Part shown: positions 45,513 through 58,202 of the stretch, piece after piece
Position numbering within the stretch: the first letter of the stretch is position 1
Layout of the letters: every line of letters begins with the position of its first letter
DNA from: Ampullaceana balthica
Lineage: Eukaryota > Mollusca > Gastropoda > Lymnaeidae
Assembly: GCA_944989445.1 (NCBI GenBank)
Contig: CALYLW010000069.1
Span: 62,001-126,000 of the forward strand
Direction: 5' to 3'
Length of the DNA stretch: 64,000 nucleotides
Translations under genes and position numbers: made by a program
Notes under the pieces: model-generated
What the model saw: only the letters and a program-made list of their open reading frames with translations
Told to the model about the DNA's origin: nothing
The model's database searches: none

Positions 45513-46202
45513 GGGTGAGACTGCAATCAGACTTTTAAATAGGTAAATGTATTATATAAAAACAGGGTATTAGTAGGCCTGACAGGACGTAACACAAACG
45601 TTTCGGCAAACAGCCTTCCTCAACGGACAAATAGTACACAAATGAAACGAATAAAACGAAATAAAAAAACAACAACTCTTAGCTACGGTGAAACCAAGTA
45701 GTCCAGTTAAGATAAAGTAAGGAGAGAAAAGTAAGAGCTTATATAGGAAAGGATAGGGTGGGCGTGGCCAATCAATCAGCTTGTCAGAGTGAACACAACG
45801 TTGATCCCATGTGGTGTAAGAGTCCCATACTCATGGATTAGTCTATTCTCCAGACTGACCCGGCCGGGTGTGTTTGTACAAGAAACCATGGCGGTGACAG
45901 ACATGTCATCGACGCCCATGTGGTCACGTCCATTGAAGTGTTGGGAAACAGGACACTGTTTGTCTTGTTTACTGGCACGTACATGCTCAGCGATACGGCT
46001 GGAGAGTAACCTCCCCGTCTCACCTATGTACTTAAAAGGACAGCGCTTACACACAATGGTGTAGACCACATTGAGGCTGGTACAAAGATAGCCATTCCTA
46101 ATCTTGAATACCCCCTTAGGGAAGACAATCTGGTCCGTCTGGGTAACAAAGGGACATGTCTTGCAGCGATTACGATTTAACTCCCTGAAGTGCAGATTGA
46201 AG
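45513..46202 (-). mobile_element. Penelope-like element, 3' part with GIY-YIG endonuclease
   Basis: Minus-strand open frame from about 46202 down to the stop at 45776. It begins LHFRELNRNRCKTCPFVT, has VVYTIVC (GIY-like), a CKRC pair, KYIGETGR (YIG-like) and RIAEHVRASKQ, and ends NVVFTLTS. This is the C-terminal GIY-YIG nuclease typical of Penelope-like retroelements, with the extra cysteines that distinguish it from bacterial GIY-YIG proteins. Non-coding 3' sequence (to about 45530) contains GAAGGCTGTTTGCCGAAACG, common downstream of such elements. The reverse transcriptase is missing: at 46203 the element runs into the CA/CCCTC array. Confidence 0.8.
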
Positions 46203-49200
46203 AATACACACACCACATCCCCCTCACACACACACACCCTCCCACCCACACACACCCTCCCACCCACACACACCCTCCCCCACACCCACACCCTCCCCCT
46301 CCCTCACACACACACACACCTCCCCCTCCCTCACACACACACATACCCTCACCCACACACACCCCTCCCCCACACACACACCTTCACCCACACACACCCT
46401 CCCTCCCCCTCCCTCACACCCACACACCTCCCCCTCCCTCACACACACCATACCCCTCCCTCACACACACCATACCCCTCCCGCACACACACACACCCTC
46501 CCCCTCCCGCACACACACAACCTCCCCCTCCCTCACACACACACACACTCCCTCCCTCAAACACACACACTCCCCCTCCCTCTCTCTCACACACACACAC
46601 ACACTCACCCTCCCTCTCCCTCACACACACACACTCACCCTCCCTCTCCCTCACACACACACACACTCACCCTCCCTCACCCTCACACACACACACCCTC
46701 CCTCTCCCTCACACACACACACACTCACCCTCCCTCCCCTCACACACACACACACTCACCCTCCCTCTCCCTCACACACACACACACTCACCCTCCCCTC
46801 CCTCACACACACACACACTCACCCTCCCCTCCCTCACACACACACACACTCACCCTCCCTCTCCCTCACACACACACACACTCACCCTCCCTCTCCCTCA
46901 CACACACACACACTCACCCTCCCTCTCCCTCACACACACACACACTCACACCCTCCCTCTCCCTCACACACACACACACTCACCCTCCCTCTCCCTCACA
47001 CACACACACACTCACCCTCCCTCTCCCTCACACACACACACTCACCCTCCCTCTCCCTCACACACACACACACTCCCCCCTCCCTCCCTCACACACACAC
47101 ACACTCCCCCCTCCCCTCCCTCACACACACACACACTCCCCCCTCCCTCTCCCACACACACACACCCTCCCCCTCCCTCACACACACACACACCCTCCCC
47201 TCCCTCACACACACACCCTCCCCCTCCCTCACACACACACACACCCTCCCCCTCCCTCACACACACACACTCACCCTCCCTCTCCCTCACACACACACAC
47301 TCACCCTCCCTCTCCCTCACACACACACACTCACCCTCCCCTCCCTCACACACACACACACACTCACCCTCCCCTCCCTCACACACACACACACTCACCC
47401 TCCCTCCCCTCACACACACACACACTCACCCTCCCTCTCCCTCACACACACACACACTCACCCTCCCCTCCCTCACACACACACACACTCACCCTCCCTC
47501 TCCCTCACACACACACACACTCACCCTCCCTCTCCCTCACACACACACACACTCACCCTCCCTCTCCCTCACACACACACACACTCACCCTCCCTCTCCC
47601 TCACACACACACACACTCACCCTCCCTCTCCCTCACACACACACACATCCCCCCCCTCACACACACACACACTCCTCCCTCCCTCACACACACACCCCCA
47701 CACACACACACACCCTCCCCCTCCCTCACACACACACTCCCCCTCCCTCACACACACACACTCCCCCCTCTCACACACACACACACACTACCCCCCCCTC
47801 ACACACACACACTCCCCCTCTCACACACTCCCCCTCCCTCACACACACACACTCCCCCCCCTCCCTCACACACACACACACCCTCCCCCCTCACACACAC
47901 ACACACCCCCCCCTCCCTCACACACACACTCCCCCTCCCTCACACACACACACACCCCTCCCTCACACACACACACCTCCCTCCCCCTCCCTCACACACA
48001 CACACCCTCCCCTCCCTCACACACACACACACACCTCCCCCCACACACACACTCCCCCTCCCCCACACACACACACTCACTCCCCTCCCCCACACACACA
48101 CACCCTCCCCCTCCCTCCCCTCCCACACACACACTCCCTCCCCTCCCCTCACACACACCCTCCCCCCCTCACACACACACACCTCACACACACACACACT
48201 CCCTCACACACACACACACCCCCTCACCCACACACACACACACATCCTCCCTCACACACACACACACCCCCTCACACACACACACTCCCTCCCTCACACA
48301 CACACACCCCCCTCACACACACACACCCTCCCCCCCCACACACACCCTCCCCCTCACCACACACACACCCCCTCCCCCTCCCCCACACACACACACACCC
48401 CCCCCCCTCACCACACACACACCCTCCCCCTCCCCCCACACACACACACACACCCCTCCCCCTCCCCACACACACACACACACCCTCCCCCTCCCTCACA
48501 CACACACACACCCTCCCCACACACACTCCCCTCCCCTCACACACACACACACACCCCCCTCCCCCCACACACACACACACACCCCACCCTCCCCCTCACA
48601 CACACACACACACACCCTCCCCCCCCCTCACACACACACCACACACCCCCCCTCCCCCCCACCCACACACCCACCCCACCCCACACACCACACACACCAC
48701 ACACACCCCCCCCCCTCCCCCCCACACCACACACCCACCCCACCCACACACCCCACCCTCCCCCCCCCCACACACACACACACACCCCACCCCCCCCACC
48801 CCCCCCCACACCCACACACCCACCCCCCCCCCACACACCCACACCACCACCCCCCCCCCACACCCACCACCACACCACACACCCCCCCCTCCCCCCCACC
48901 CACACACCCACCCCCCCTCCCCCCACACCACACCCACCACCCCCCCCACCCACACCACTCACACACACCCACTCACACACACCCCACACCCCACCCACAC
49001 CCACACCCACCACACACACACACACACACCCCCTCCCCCTCCCGCACACACACACCCCCTCCCCCTCCCGCACACACACACCCCCTCCCCCACACACACC
49101 CCTCCCCCTCCCGCACACACACACACCCTCCCCCTCCCGCACACACACACACCCTCCCCCCCTCCCTCACACACACACCCTCCCTCTCCCTCTCTCACAC

Positions 49201-49256
49201 ACACCCCTCCCCTCTCCCTCTCTCACACACACACACCACACACCCCTCCCTCACAT
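46203..49256. repeat. 3 kb C/A/T minisatellite nearly free of G on the + strand
   Basis: Units of about 30-36 bases composed of (CA)n, TCACCC and CCCTCTCCCT-like blocks. It is regular at 46560-47650, then C-richer with CCCCCC tracts and CACCAC to 49000, then unit variants with CCCGCACAC. The + strand has almost no G, so its complement is G/T-rich with almost no C. Frames stay open for over 1,000 codons (poly His-Thr-Pro-Ser) only because no stop codon can be formed; these are not genes. Confidence 0.95.
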
Positions 49257-49938
49257 CACTATTTTTTTTTACCATAAATGCCCTAGATTATTATAAACTA
49301 TCTCTCAAACTTTTTTCTCTCCTTTTGAATAAAAATATCCTGAATTATATCCATTATTTAGGAAATTTTAAAATACACTATGGTGAAAATTTATGAAAAA
49401 TTTGACAAGTTATTAATATTGTATAAATGTGATTACCCTTTTGACAAATCAACTATTAGACCTCCTTGCACCTAGCGAACAATTTATGAAATAAAATTTT
49501 ATAATATCAAAAAAATAATAATAAATGAACGTCCAAAAAAAAACTTGACCCAAACAAAGGGTTGAAAATATTTAGGATTGATTATAAGTTTAAAAGTTGT
49601 AGTAGCGATGGTTCTGATTGGTTGGTGATAAATTCGAATTTCGAAGTATTGACCTTTACTGATTGTTTAGTTTTTACTAAAATTATTAATTTAATATTTA
49701 ATATTTTATATCTTATATCCAAGAAGAAAATAAAAGATTTCTATATCAATGAAAAGAGGACTTAGCGCTTTTACCGATAAAGACGGCAATCCATTTCGTC
49801 TATCCTGCCAAATACCTGCAAATTACTAAGTTAGCAATTTGAATCGACACTTTGAAAACAGTAAAAAAAGAGTTTGCATCGCGTATCCAAATGCAATCGA
49901 ATAACAAAAGGCAAACATGATAAGTTAAAGTCCGGAAT
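49257..49938. other. No feature recognised
   Basis: AT-rich sequence after the minisatellite. Open frames here are short and without motifs. Confidence 0.4.
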
Positions 49939-50047
49939 ATGTCAACAGGAGACACTACTGAAAAGAAGGGGGTCACTTCAATTGAGGCAAGAACTGCTGA
50001 GCTTAACGAACTTATTCTACAGGGGGCTTTATTAAATGGAGAATCGA
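49939..50047 (+). CDS. Possible first coding exon of an unidentified gene
   Basis: ATG at 49939 opens 36 codons (MSTGDTTEKKGVTSIEARTA, then ELNELILQGALLNGES), ending at a perfect donor A/GTAAGT. The composition is amphipathic, coding-like and distinct from the surroundings. No second exon was identified before the hAT at 50228. It may be a real 5' exon or a captured fragment. Confidence 0.3.
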
Positions 50048-50227
50048 GTAAGTATTTCAATAATAGTTCCAAATAACTACAGACACAAATTGCAATGAAT
50101 CTTTGTACTTCATGATGGAATTCATAATATCAAAGCATCGAGCAGTTTAATTAGTAATCGTCATCTGACAGAAGCTCTCCGTACCACAACTACAAGCTAC
50201 CAACCAGATTTAAAGAAACGCGCACGG

Positions 50228-51298
50228 TAGTGGCGTAGCTAGGGGGGTGCAGGGGAGGACATATGTCCCCGGGCGCCACGTTAGGGGGTAGCAAAATGAG
50301 TATTAAAATTAATCATTTCAATTAATTTTGATGTAAACTAATAAATTTCAAATGTGTTTGCAAGATTGAATTCCAAATTCCAAAGACGCAGCAAGCCTTG
50401 AAAGGCTTATCGTAGAGAAACTGGAATATGATAACATACCTCTAGCCGACTGTCGGTCACAATAACATAACAATGCTGATGTAATTTTTAGACTTGGCAT
50501 ATATCCGGCCTTCAATAGCGAATATGTGCCAGAAATCACAGAGCATTGTTTGCAAACTGTGACAACCACAGCTTAAACTCAGCTAAACATAGGGTTGCCA
50601 GACGTTCGGCAGGAGGAAATGTCCTTTTTAGCTCAATGTTCTCCGTCCGGCAGGCAAAGCTAAAATAGTTTAAAATGTCCGGCTTTCTTACATTTTATAT
50701 TATAATTTTTATGTATCGTTGTTACAACTATTACATCGTATGTTTATTTTAAATAAAAAAGATTATGGCTAATTTTAAAACTAAGAAATCTAGACAAGGA
50801 CGAAAAATCTAGTTCTAGCTTAAAATATATCGCAGTCATTAAATTGAAATGAAATAAACTCAATTATTGGAGGTTATGATCCGTCTTCACACAACCTTGT
50901 AAGTTTTGAAAAATAGATTGGAGGAGACATTTATTTCACTGAAAGTCAAGGAGATGTTGAGAAGACTTGAGCACTTGAGAATATTATTATTGAGAATGTG
51001 ATTGACGAGTTTGCGACTGTCAAATCAAGGAGAATCAATTTGTTGTAGACTATGTCTATTCCAGTCATGTATAATTAGTAGAGTATATATTTTTCTTCAA
51101 ATAAATTGTTTACAATCGCATAGAGAATTATTAGTCTGTATTCTACTTCATTAAAATACCAGATGCTTCGAAAATGAACCATAAAATTAAGAAAAAAATT
51201 TCTTGGAGGCTCAGTGAGCCCCCAAAATCTGTCGGTCCGAGAAGGGGCGGAGAATTTGCGTCACGTCCCGGGCGCAGATGACACTAGCTACGCAACTG
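50228..51298 (+). mobile_element. Internally deleted hAT element
   Basis: Ends TAGTGGCGTAGCTAG and CTAGCTACGCAACTG, flanked by GCGCACGG and GTGCATGG (8 bases, 2 mismatches). Its termini and a central transposase scrap (about 50385-50580) match the larger hAT at 53382-57112 in opposite orientation. 1,071 bases, not coding. Confidence 0.8.
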
Positions 51299-51299
51299 G

Positions 51300-51590
51300 T
51301 GCATGGTCAAACCAAGGCTTCTCAGCAGAATCATAATCATAACATTTAATGTTCACCCGAATCACAAGTCTATACGTAGCACGGTTTCTATTAATACAGT
51401 GCTAAAACAATTCAAAAGTTAAAATCATTTAACTCACATAAAATTATTTTTTAATTTTTAAAAAAATTCATAAAAGGAATAGTTCATCGCGAGCGTGGTC
51501 GTGACCCATAGTGCTTCAATGCGACAATTTAAAAAAAAATTGCGTGATAATGTGTTTAAATTTACTCTATGTCAGCAGCTTCAATCCAAA
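51300..51590. other. No feature recognised
   Basis: Short unique stretch between the hAT derivative and the minisatellite. Confidence 0.4.
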
Positions 51591-51594
51591 TAAT

Positions 51595-52110
51595 GGCCTG
51601 ATTTATATACTGCGTGATAATGTGTACAGTGGGTATTATTTATATAATGCATGATTATGTTTACACAATGACACTCTATTAGCAGCTTCAGTCCAAAAAG
51701 GTCTTTATTTATATACTGCATAATTATGTGTACACAATGACTATATTAGCAGCTTCAGTCCAACAAAGGTCATTATTTATATACTGCATGATTATGTGTA
51801 CACAATGACTATATTAGCAGCTTCAGTCCAACAAAGGTCATTATTTATATACTGCATGATTATGTGTACACAGTGACTATATTAGCAGCTTCAGTCCAAC
51901 AAAAGTCATGATTTATATACTGCATGATTATGTGTACACAATGACTATATTAGCAGCTGCAGTCCAACAAAGGTCATTATTTATATACTGCATGATTTTG
52001 TGTACACAATGACTATATTAGCAGCTTCAGTCCAACAAAGGGCATTATTTATATACTGCATGATTATGTGTATACACTGACAATATATTAGCAGCTTCAC
52101 TCCAACAAAT
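51595..52110. repeat. 67-base minisatellite
   Basis: About seven units near 67 bases long: ATATACTGCATGATTATGTG, TACACAATGACTATATTAGC, AGCTTCAGTCCAACAAAGG. The middle units are nearly identical and the outer ones diverged. Confidence 0.9.
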
Positions 52111-53381
52111 GCTACATTTCTAAAATATCTGACGTTTGTTTCCTGTGGAAACTATTAACGAGTATGTTTATGAATATTTCATTTCTGTGCAATTTGTCTT
52201 GTGTATACCTGACCCATTTGTAGTGACGCCTTCATTACTTTATATTTATTTGCAGTCTTCTTCCCAGTCTAAAAAAAACCTTCCATTTTCAATATTTGTA
52301 TTTCATGCAAATGTTTGCAATATTTGATGTAAACTTATAAATAATAATACGTTACTAAATTTAGTAGGACTTACAGACCGATGAAAGCCAATACCGTGAA
52401 ATGTGTATTTTTACCGGAACTATAACAAGAAAAATAGTAGTAAACATCGCAAACCAACCAGAAACTAATAGTTTCATTCAAATTAAAAAAAACAAAAACA
52501 ACGTTAATTTAATTTTTATAATACATATTTCAAACTAAAAGATTTAATTGTATAAAGTGTTCGTGAGAAGCAATGTGAACATGGAAGAGTATCATTGGTA
52601 GGCCTATCAACGGATGCCCGGGAATCCGGGTACCCGTTGCCGAGGAATTACCCGGGTAGTAAAATTGCGCTCGGGTACCCGTGAAAATTTTAATGCAATG
52701 TCTACACCAATTCTATCAAACCTGTCTAAAATGGCCCACCAGATCTTGGTACAATTTACAATATTTTTTAAAATAAAAAATAAAATGATTTTAAAAAAAA
52801 ATAAATAAATAAAGAGACCTTGATTGATTCAGTATTTTTGAAAATTTAGTACATACTACTTGAGAATTGTGGCATTTTTAATAAGACGGGGTGTGTGCTG
52901 CAAAGGAGGCGGTGGTTTGGTAGATTTATGTTCAGGGTGTCCCATGTCAACATTGGTGAAACTTCCAGTCACGTGATATCGGATAGTAGCAGTCTCCTTT
53001 TGCTGCTTTGGCCAGGGTGGGGGGGGGGTCACGCTGTAACCAAAGCCTATCATTAACTACCGCGTTTGGAATGGTGCATGGCTAATGGATGGTCAAAGGG
53101 TTTGAAGCTACCTGGTCATTTAAAAATGTCTGTGTCTCCCAAGATTGGTTTTGATTTTAAAGATAGGCAACCGCGGCAAGTTAAGGTCCGTTCTGGAAGG
53201 AATGTTAATAATAGAACGAGGGTAATCAAAATGGCACTTAAGGGTACTATAAAATTCGTAGATAACTGATGATGAATGTTAACGAGTTGAAAGTAAACCT
53301 GCCTGGGTTCGTCGAGGGGGTGTCCATCCTGTATTTTTAAACATAAAAAGACCAGTAGTTGGTTTTTAGTTCAAGAATATG
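52111..53381. other. Mostly unassigned; short palindromic CCCGGGTACC stretch
   Basis: 52600-52690 contains several CCCGGGTACCCG-like inverted motifs, perhaps a degraded element. 53066-53269 on + holds 67 codons of a basic, coding-like peptide (VSPKIGFDFKDRQPRQVKVR). I cannot assign it and see no splice or regulatory support. Confidence 0.35.
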
Positions 53382-53589
53382 CAGTGGCGTAGCTAGGGTC
53401 ATGTGCGCCCGGGGACATGACACAAAATCGGCGCCCCTTGTCGGACCGAAAGATTCTGGGGGCTCACTGAGCCCCTAATAAAAATTTGAAATTTTACGGT
53501 TTATATAGATCTAGATCATTTTCGAAGCTTCTGGTATTTTAATGAAATAGAATACAGACTAATAATTCTCTATACGATTGTAAACAATT

Positions 53590-55370
53590 TATTTGGAAAA
53601 AAAATACTCTACTAATTATACGATTAGGCATAGTCTACAAATAATTGATTCTCCTTGATTTAATTTGATTGTCGCAAACTCGTCAATTACGTTGTCAAAA
53701 TTAATATTCTCAAGTGTTTCTCTTTCGATTCTAAGGAGTGCAAGAACACTGGGACTATCTTTTCCAATTGAAGCACGTAAATAAGACAAAATAAGCTTCA
53801 GTTTGCTGAAGGACCGCTCACAGCTTTCAGTTGAAACAGCAATTGTTAGAAGTATTTGAAGTGAAATGCGCTTGACTCGGAACTACGTCATCTCCATATG
53901 AAACAATAAAACCAAGAAGATCCAAAGGAGTTTCGGTAGAACTTCAGTCCAAGTACTGAGCAGCATTTTCAGTCTCTGATTCATGTGCACAATTCGTGAC
54001 CATTGACGTCAGTGTCGTATAAATTAGAAAATCTAAGCAATTTTAATGAAATGTATCGAGTTTGTCGAAGGGAGAAGAGTTTTGACGTCTTGTAAAAATC
54101 CAAATTTGTTGTTTAGAATTTTTTTAGACGTATAAACCGTATTGTTATCTCCTGTTGGAGTCTATCAATTACGCTGTTCATATCACGTGCAATTCTTCTT
54201 CTACAGCAAGTCTTGCATCTCTTGTTAATTCTCCAGGCATCCTCCGATGTCGTGTAATCCTTCTGTCAAACCTGATTCCCCAAGTTGTGCATCTTCCTTT
54301 CCATTATCTACCACAACCTGGCTCAAATTATCAGGAATGTTGACAATTTCTTTCTCAAGCGATTCAAGATCAGATGCTGCTTCCTTGAAATTCACAGCAG
54401 GATTCTGCAACCATTTCTTGACACGATCAATTTTCCCAAGTATGATGTTCCAAAAATTTAACAAAACTAGGAATTTAAAGTTTAATATATCTGCCAGCAA
54501 AGTTTCTGCATCACTTCTGGTGTCAGGCGTCATATTTGTATGTTTTGATAATTTTTCCAACAGCTCTACCAGTTCATCTAGTGAAATCTAGTCCTTCATA
54601 AATTGCTTTAGCAGCTTCTGATTGTGTACGCCAACGTGTTTCAGACTTCCTCTTCATTGTGATTGACACAACTCTTTTTAATTCTTCCCAAGAGTTGTCG
54701 AACGAGATAAAACAAAAATGTATACTTTCAACTGTTCCAAAAACTTGATAACAACTGGATCCTGTTTAGCTGTGTGTACTCTTTGTAAGTTTAAGCTGTG
54801 GTTATCACAGTTGATGAACAATGCTCTGTGATTTCTGGCACTTATTCGGTGTTGAAGGCCGGATAAATGCCCAGTCATTACAGCAGCATTGTCATAACAT
54901 TGTGACCGACAGTCGGCTAGAGGTATGTTATTAGATTCTAGTTTCTCCTCGATAACTCTTTCAATGCTTGCTGCGTCTTTGGAATGTATCTGGATAAAAC
55001 CTAAAAATGATTCTTTGTTGGTTTCTTTTTTAGTTTGAAAATCCACATCCACAAATTTGATGACTTGAGAAAGCTGTTCCCGGTGTCTTAGATCGGGTGT
55101 TGAGTCAAGTAAGATACCGTAGTACTTGTTTTTTCTGATTCAATCAACAGCTGATTCCTTACAGTCGATGAAAGTAGGTGGATAAATTCATTTTGGATTT
55201 CCTGCATAAATAAGATACTGAACCTGGATTTTCTCGGGAATCTTGTAAGTGTTTTTCTAACAGTGGATCATACTGATCAAGTTTGATCACAGAGAGACAG
55301 GAAAGAGAGGCGGTGTCGGATGTTTCATATAAAAGTAATTCAACTTGCTTTGACATACCCACACAATCCC
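53590..55370 (-). pseudogene. hAT transposase (ZMYM1-like), degenerate
   Basis: From high to low: LLLYETSDTASLSCLSVIK and VSYLCRKSKMNLSTYFH (55159-55362). Next SFLGFIQIHSKDAASIERVI, CRSQCYDNAAVMTGHLSG and LFINCDNHSLNL (54678-55052), then a helical region (54225-54560). Last is a C-terminal LILSYLRASIGKDS-like segment near 53760-53790, the hAT dimerisation region. The hallmark order is kept, but several frameshifts and a stop near 55145 (between the pieces) disable it. Confidence 0.8.
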
Positions 55371-55512
55371 TTGAGAGGAGATACCTTCTGTAAGCCAGTG
55401 GTTCTCAAACTTTTGAGATTCAAGGACCACCTGAAAAATGTGTCTTAGCTACGGACCACTACTAAAAATTGTGCTACTGCCGAGCTGGAAAGTTAAATAT
55501 AATTATACTTTG

Positions 55513-55562
55513 TATATCTTATCTGTTGCACACGCTCCTTCTATACAGAAGGATTATTGCTA
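55513..55562 (-). mobile_element. LINE/SINE 3' tail fragment
   Basis: TATCTTATCTGT, ACGCTCCTTCTATACAGAAG and GATTATTG match the 3' end shared by the LINE at 13501 and the SINE at 40913. Only the tail is present, inside the nested hAT. Confidence 0.6.
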
Positions 55563-56116
55563 GCTATAAGTAGTATACATGTTAGTTAGTAAAACTATAC
55601 TAATATGCTACGTTTTGCGTGCTCCAAAAACAATATTGTAATGGCTTTTTTTTGGGTAAAGAACAAATGTCATTTATATTAGTCTCATAGTCTTCTTATT
55701 TAATTCTACTTGCTAACTATAAAAAAACTTAAAGTCATAAACAGTAGTTTGTATTAAAAAGACTGCTATATTAGTTTATTTAGTACAAACGATATTTTGT
55801 TTTTATTGTAAGCAATGCAGAAAATCCACTTTCACAAAGTTTCAAAGGGTAAAAGTATTTTAAAAGCTATCTGAGACAGTTCGGAGTACTCCAAAATTTC
55901 ATTAAGCCCGCTTTCTGATGCAACATATTCAAAGTGGTATCGCTGGTCAGTTCAATGAATTGGTTTAATTACAATGTTGGTAATTTTATTTAATGAGACA
56001 ATGTGTGCGAGAATAGGACTGGAAACACAAACGAAAAATCACTGAACGTTAAAAATCACCAAAGTAGAATTAAAATTGGCCCTGCATTGATCGAATATGA
56101 CCAGAAATCAAATTTA

Positions 56117-56362
56117 TCAACAGTTGTTTATTTCAATATTTTCTGGTTTCTCGGTGATTTCATATAATTGATCAAACATCTCAAAGTTAACTTGAAATAA
56201 TCTTCTCTTCCAAAGATCAAGCTTTTTCGTAAAAGCAGACACTTTGTCACTGAGAGTAATATAATGTGTCTGCTTTCCTTGCCGAGTTGAATTAAGTTTA
56301 TTGAGTTCTTCAAAAGTTTCAGCAAAGTAAGCCAGAACAGCAACCCATAAGCTATGGTTCAA
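56117..56362 (-). pseudogene. hAT (SCAND3/ZBED5-like) transposase fragment
   Basis: 81 codons: HSLWVAVLAYFAETFEELNK, then LSDKVSAFTKKLDLWKRRLF. This is the helical insertion region of SCAND3/FAM200/ZBED5-type hAT transposases (AYLADIF-LNKLN / KLKAF-KKL-LW). The remaining domains are lost. Confidence 0.75.
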
Positions 56363-57219
56363 ATGATCAACAAACTTTGAGTTGTTTCTACAAGAAACTC
56401 TCTTACGTCATCACGTAATTCAAACAGTCTGATAACCAGCGAATTTCAGTATACATCAGTAACTGTTAATGTTCAAGATTCATATTCGAACATAAGAAAG
56501 CAAAGAAATGAGAATTTAATAGTCGAGCCTTGATAAAATTAAAAAAAAACTATTTAGGCCAGATCAAAAATATATTTTACGTCTGCGTTAATTCTTTTAC
56601 TTGTTAGTCTTTCTCGATGAATCATACAGTGTGTAAATTTCATGCTTTTCTCGCGGACCACGTGGAACATCTTCGCGGACAACTAGTGGTCCACGGACCA
56701 CAGGTTGAGAACTACTGCTTTAAGCCACTCCTTTTTCTTGTCTTGGTCATTTTGGTTGCTTTTAGTGTCGTCTCTGTCTGTTCTATTAATAGAATCGCCT
56801 TTGTCTCTTACTGCTCCCCTACTCTCACTCCCAGTTTTTTTAAAATCGCCATCAGCAATTCTACATTGTGGATATGTCATTTATTTATGAGTAGAATGGC
56901 GCCCCTTAATGCTCAATGGGGGAGCCAAAATCATGCTTGCCAACTGATTTGTAATGAATATATTTTCGGAGTTCCAAAATTCAATCTTGCAAACGTATTT
57001 GGCATACATTAGTTTACATCAAAACACAATTAAATAATGAGTTTTAATACTCATTTTTGCGCCCCCTAACGTGGCGCCCGGGGACATATGCCCCCCCCTC
57101 GCTACGCCACTGATAATATGATCCATTCAGGGAGTAGAAAGCAGAATAAAAGCTGTGTTTGTGGTAGTGCAATTCACTCACAAAGAACATCTGAGAGACA
57201 ACAGGTACGATTTTTCAAA

Positions 57220-58005
57220 GGACATTTGTTTCTAAAAAAGAGAAAGCCAATATGACGAGTAGGAAACGAAAAGTTACAGAAGAGAATCGTTCTTTTAACT
57301 CTTCGTGGGAACTCGAATTTTGTTTTCTTTGTTTAATGAAATGCTAGTGTGTTTTATTTGTCAGGCTACTGTTTCTGTTATCAAAAGCCAAAATCTGCAG
57401 AGACACCACAAGTCAGTGCATGCCAATTTTTATAACGATTATCCAAAATGAACGAAGCTAAAAGAAGAAAAAGTTAGTTTTTTTTAAAGAATAATTTAAA
57501 TGGCCAACGAAATATTTCCAGTCAGATTTTCAGTTCAAGTGATTGTTCTCCTGAAGAGTCTTTTAATATTTGCTGGTTATTAACAAAGAAAAAAAATCGT
57601 ATCTAGATAGTGAGACGGTTAAACTTTTTTTTCAAGAATGTGCGATTCATTATTTTCTGAGTTTAAAAAAGGAGAAATGAAGAAACAAATATCTTATCTT
57701 CAGTATGTCCGGTAATATATTTGAGCAGTTGCTTACGGATTTAAAACTGCTTCTGGTTTCAGTCTGGCATTGGATGAATCCTGTCATATCACTGACACGG
57801 TCCAACTCATTGTTTGGGTTAGGTTTGACAAGGGGCAGACATTTAAAGAAGAATTATTGACACTAATTCTTTGAAAAATACAACCCGTGGTGAGGATGAT
57901 CTTCCAGCAATGTTAGGAATGAAAGTTGGCCTCATTGGCTTGCTGATGGCTGACAATGATTTTCCAGACATTCTGGTCTTTATCTTTATAAGACTTTGTT
58001 TAGCG
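57220..58005 (+). pseudogene. hAT (GTF2IRD2/ZBED-like) transposase relic
   Basis: About 57251: MTSRKRKVTEENRSFNSSWE. Then, after a frame change, a BED-type finger (VFICQATVSVIKSQNLQRHH-like). At 57750-57910 comes FSLALDESCHITDTVQL with VRFDKGQTFKEELLTL and TTRGEDDL, the region around the first catalytic Asp. No terminal inverted repeats were found, so only the coding ghost is called. Confidence 0.65.
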
Positions 58006-58202
58006 CACCCCCCAAAAAAAAATCACTTTGGCACCCCTTTGCTCATTGTTTTTACACCACTGAACTATAGAAGTATTTCAATGTCATCATTTTTACATCG
58101 CTGATTCATAAATTGGCATTTACACAATAAACAAAGAAGTATGAGGCTAATAGAGGGTATACGGCGAAAATTTTGAGGCATTTCGATAAGGTAACCCAGG
58201 TA

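Larger units (their letters stand above)
55396..56717 (-). mobile_element. Nested hAT (Charlie-like) element
   Basis: Ends CAGTGGTTCTCAAAC and GGTTGAGAACTACTG, flanked by CTGTAAGC and CTTTAAGC (8 bases, 1 mismatch). It splits the hAT transposon at 53382-57112, so it is the younger insertion. Contains CGGACCAC sub-terminal repeats and a transposase remnant. Confidence 0.85.
53382..57112 (-). mobile_element. hAT transposon with CAGTGGCGTAGC ends, interrupted by another hAT
   Basis: Ends CAGTGGCGTAGCTAGGG and TCGCTACGCCACTG, flanked by AGAATATG and ATAATATG (8 bases, 1 mismatch). Sub-terminal GCGCCCGGGGACATG lies near both ends. 3,731 bases including a nested hAT of 1,322 bases. It holds a broken ZMYM1-like transposase on the minus strand. 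Same superfamily ends as the element at 30277. Confidence 0.9.

Noticed and set aside
46104..49396. Open frames of more than 1,000 codons on the + strand (His/Thr/Pro/Ser-rich) and Gly/Val/Cys-rich frames on the minus strand
   Set aside because: Low-complexity satellite lacking G on one strand cannot form stop codons. There are no domains, and both strands and several frames stay open together.
53066..53269. Small basic protein gene
   Set aside because: The frame looks coding-like, but there is no family match, splice site or conserved context that I can see. Kept only as a note in the region entry.
54247..54591. 114-codon + strand frame
   Set aside because: Complement of the degenerate hAT transposase reading on the minus strand.
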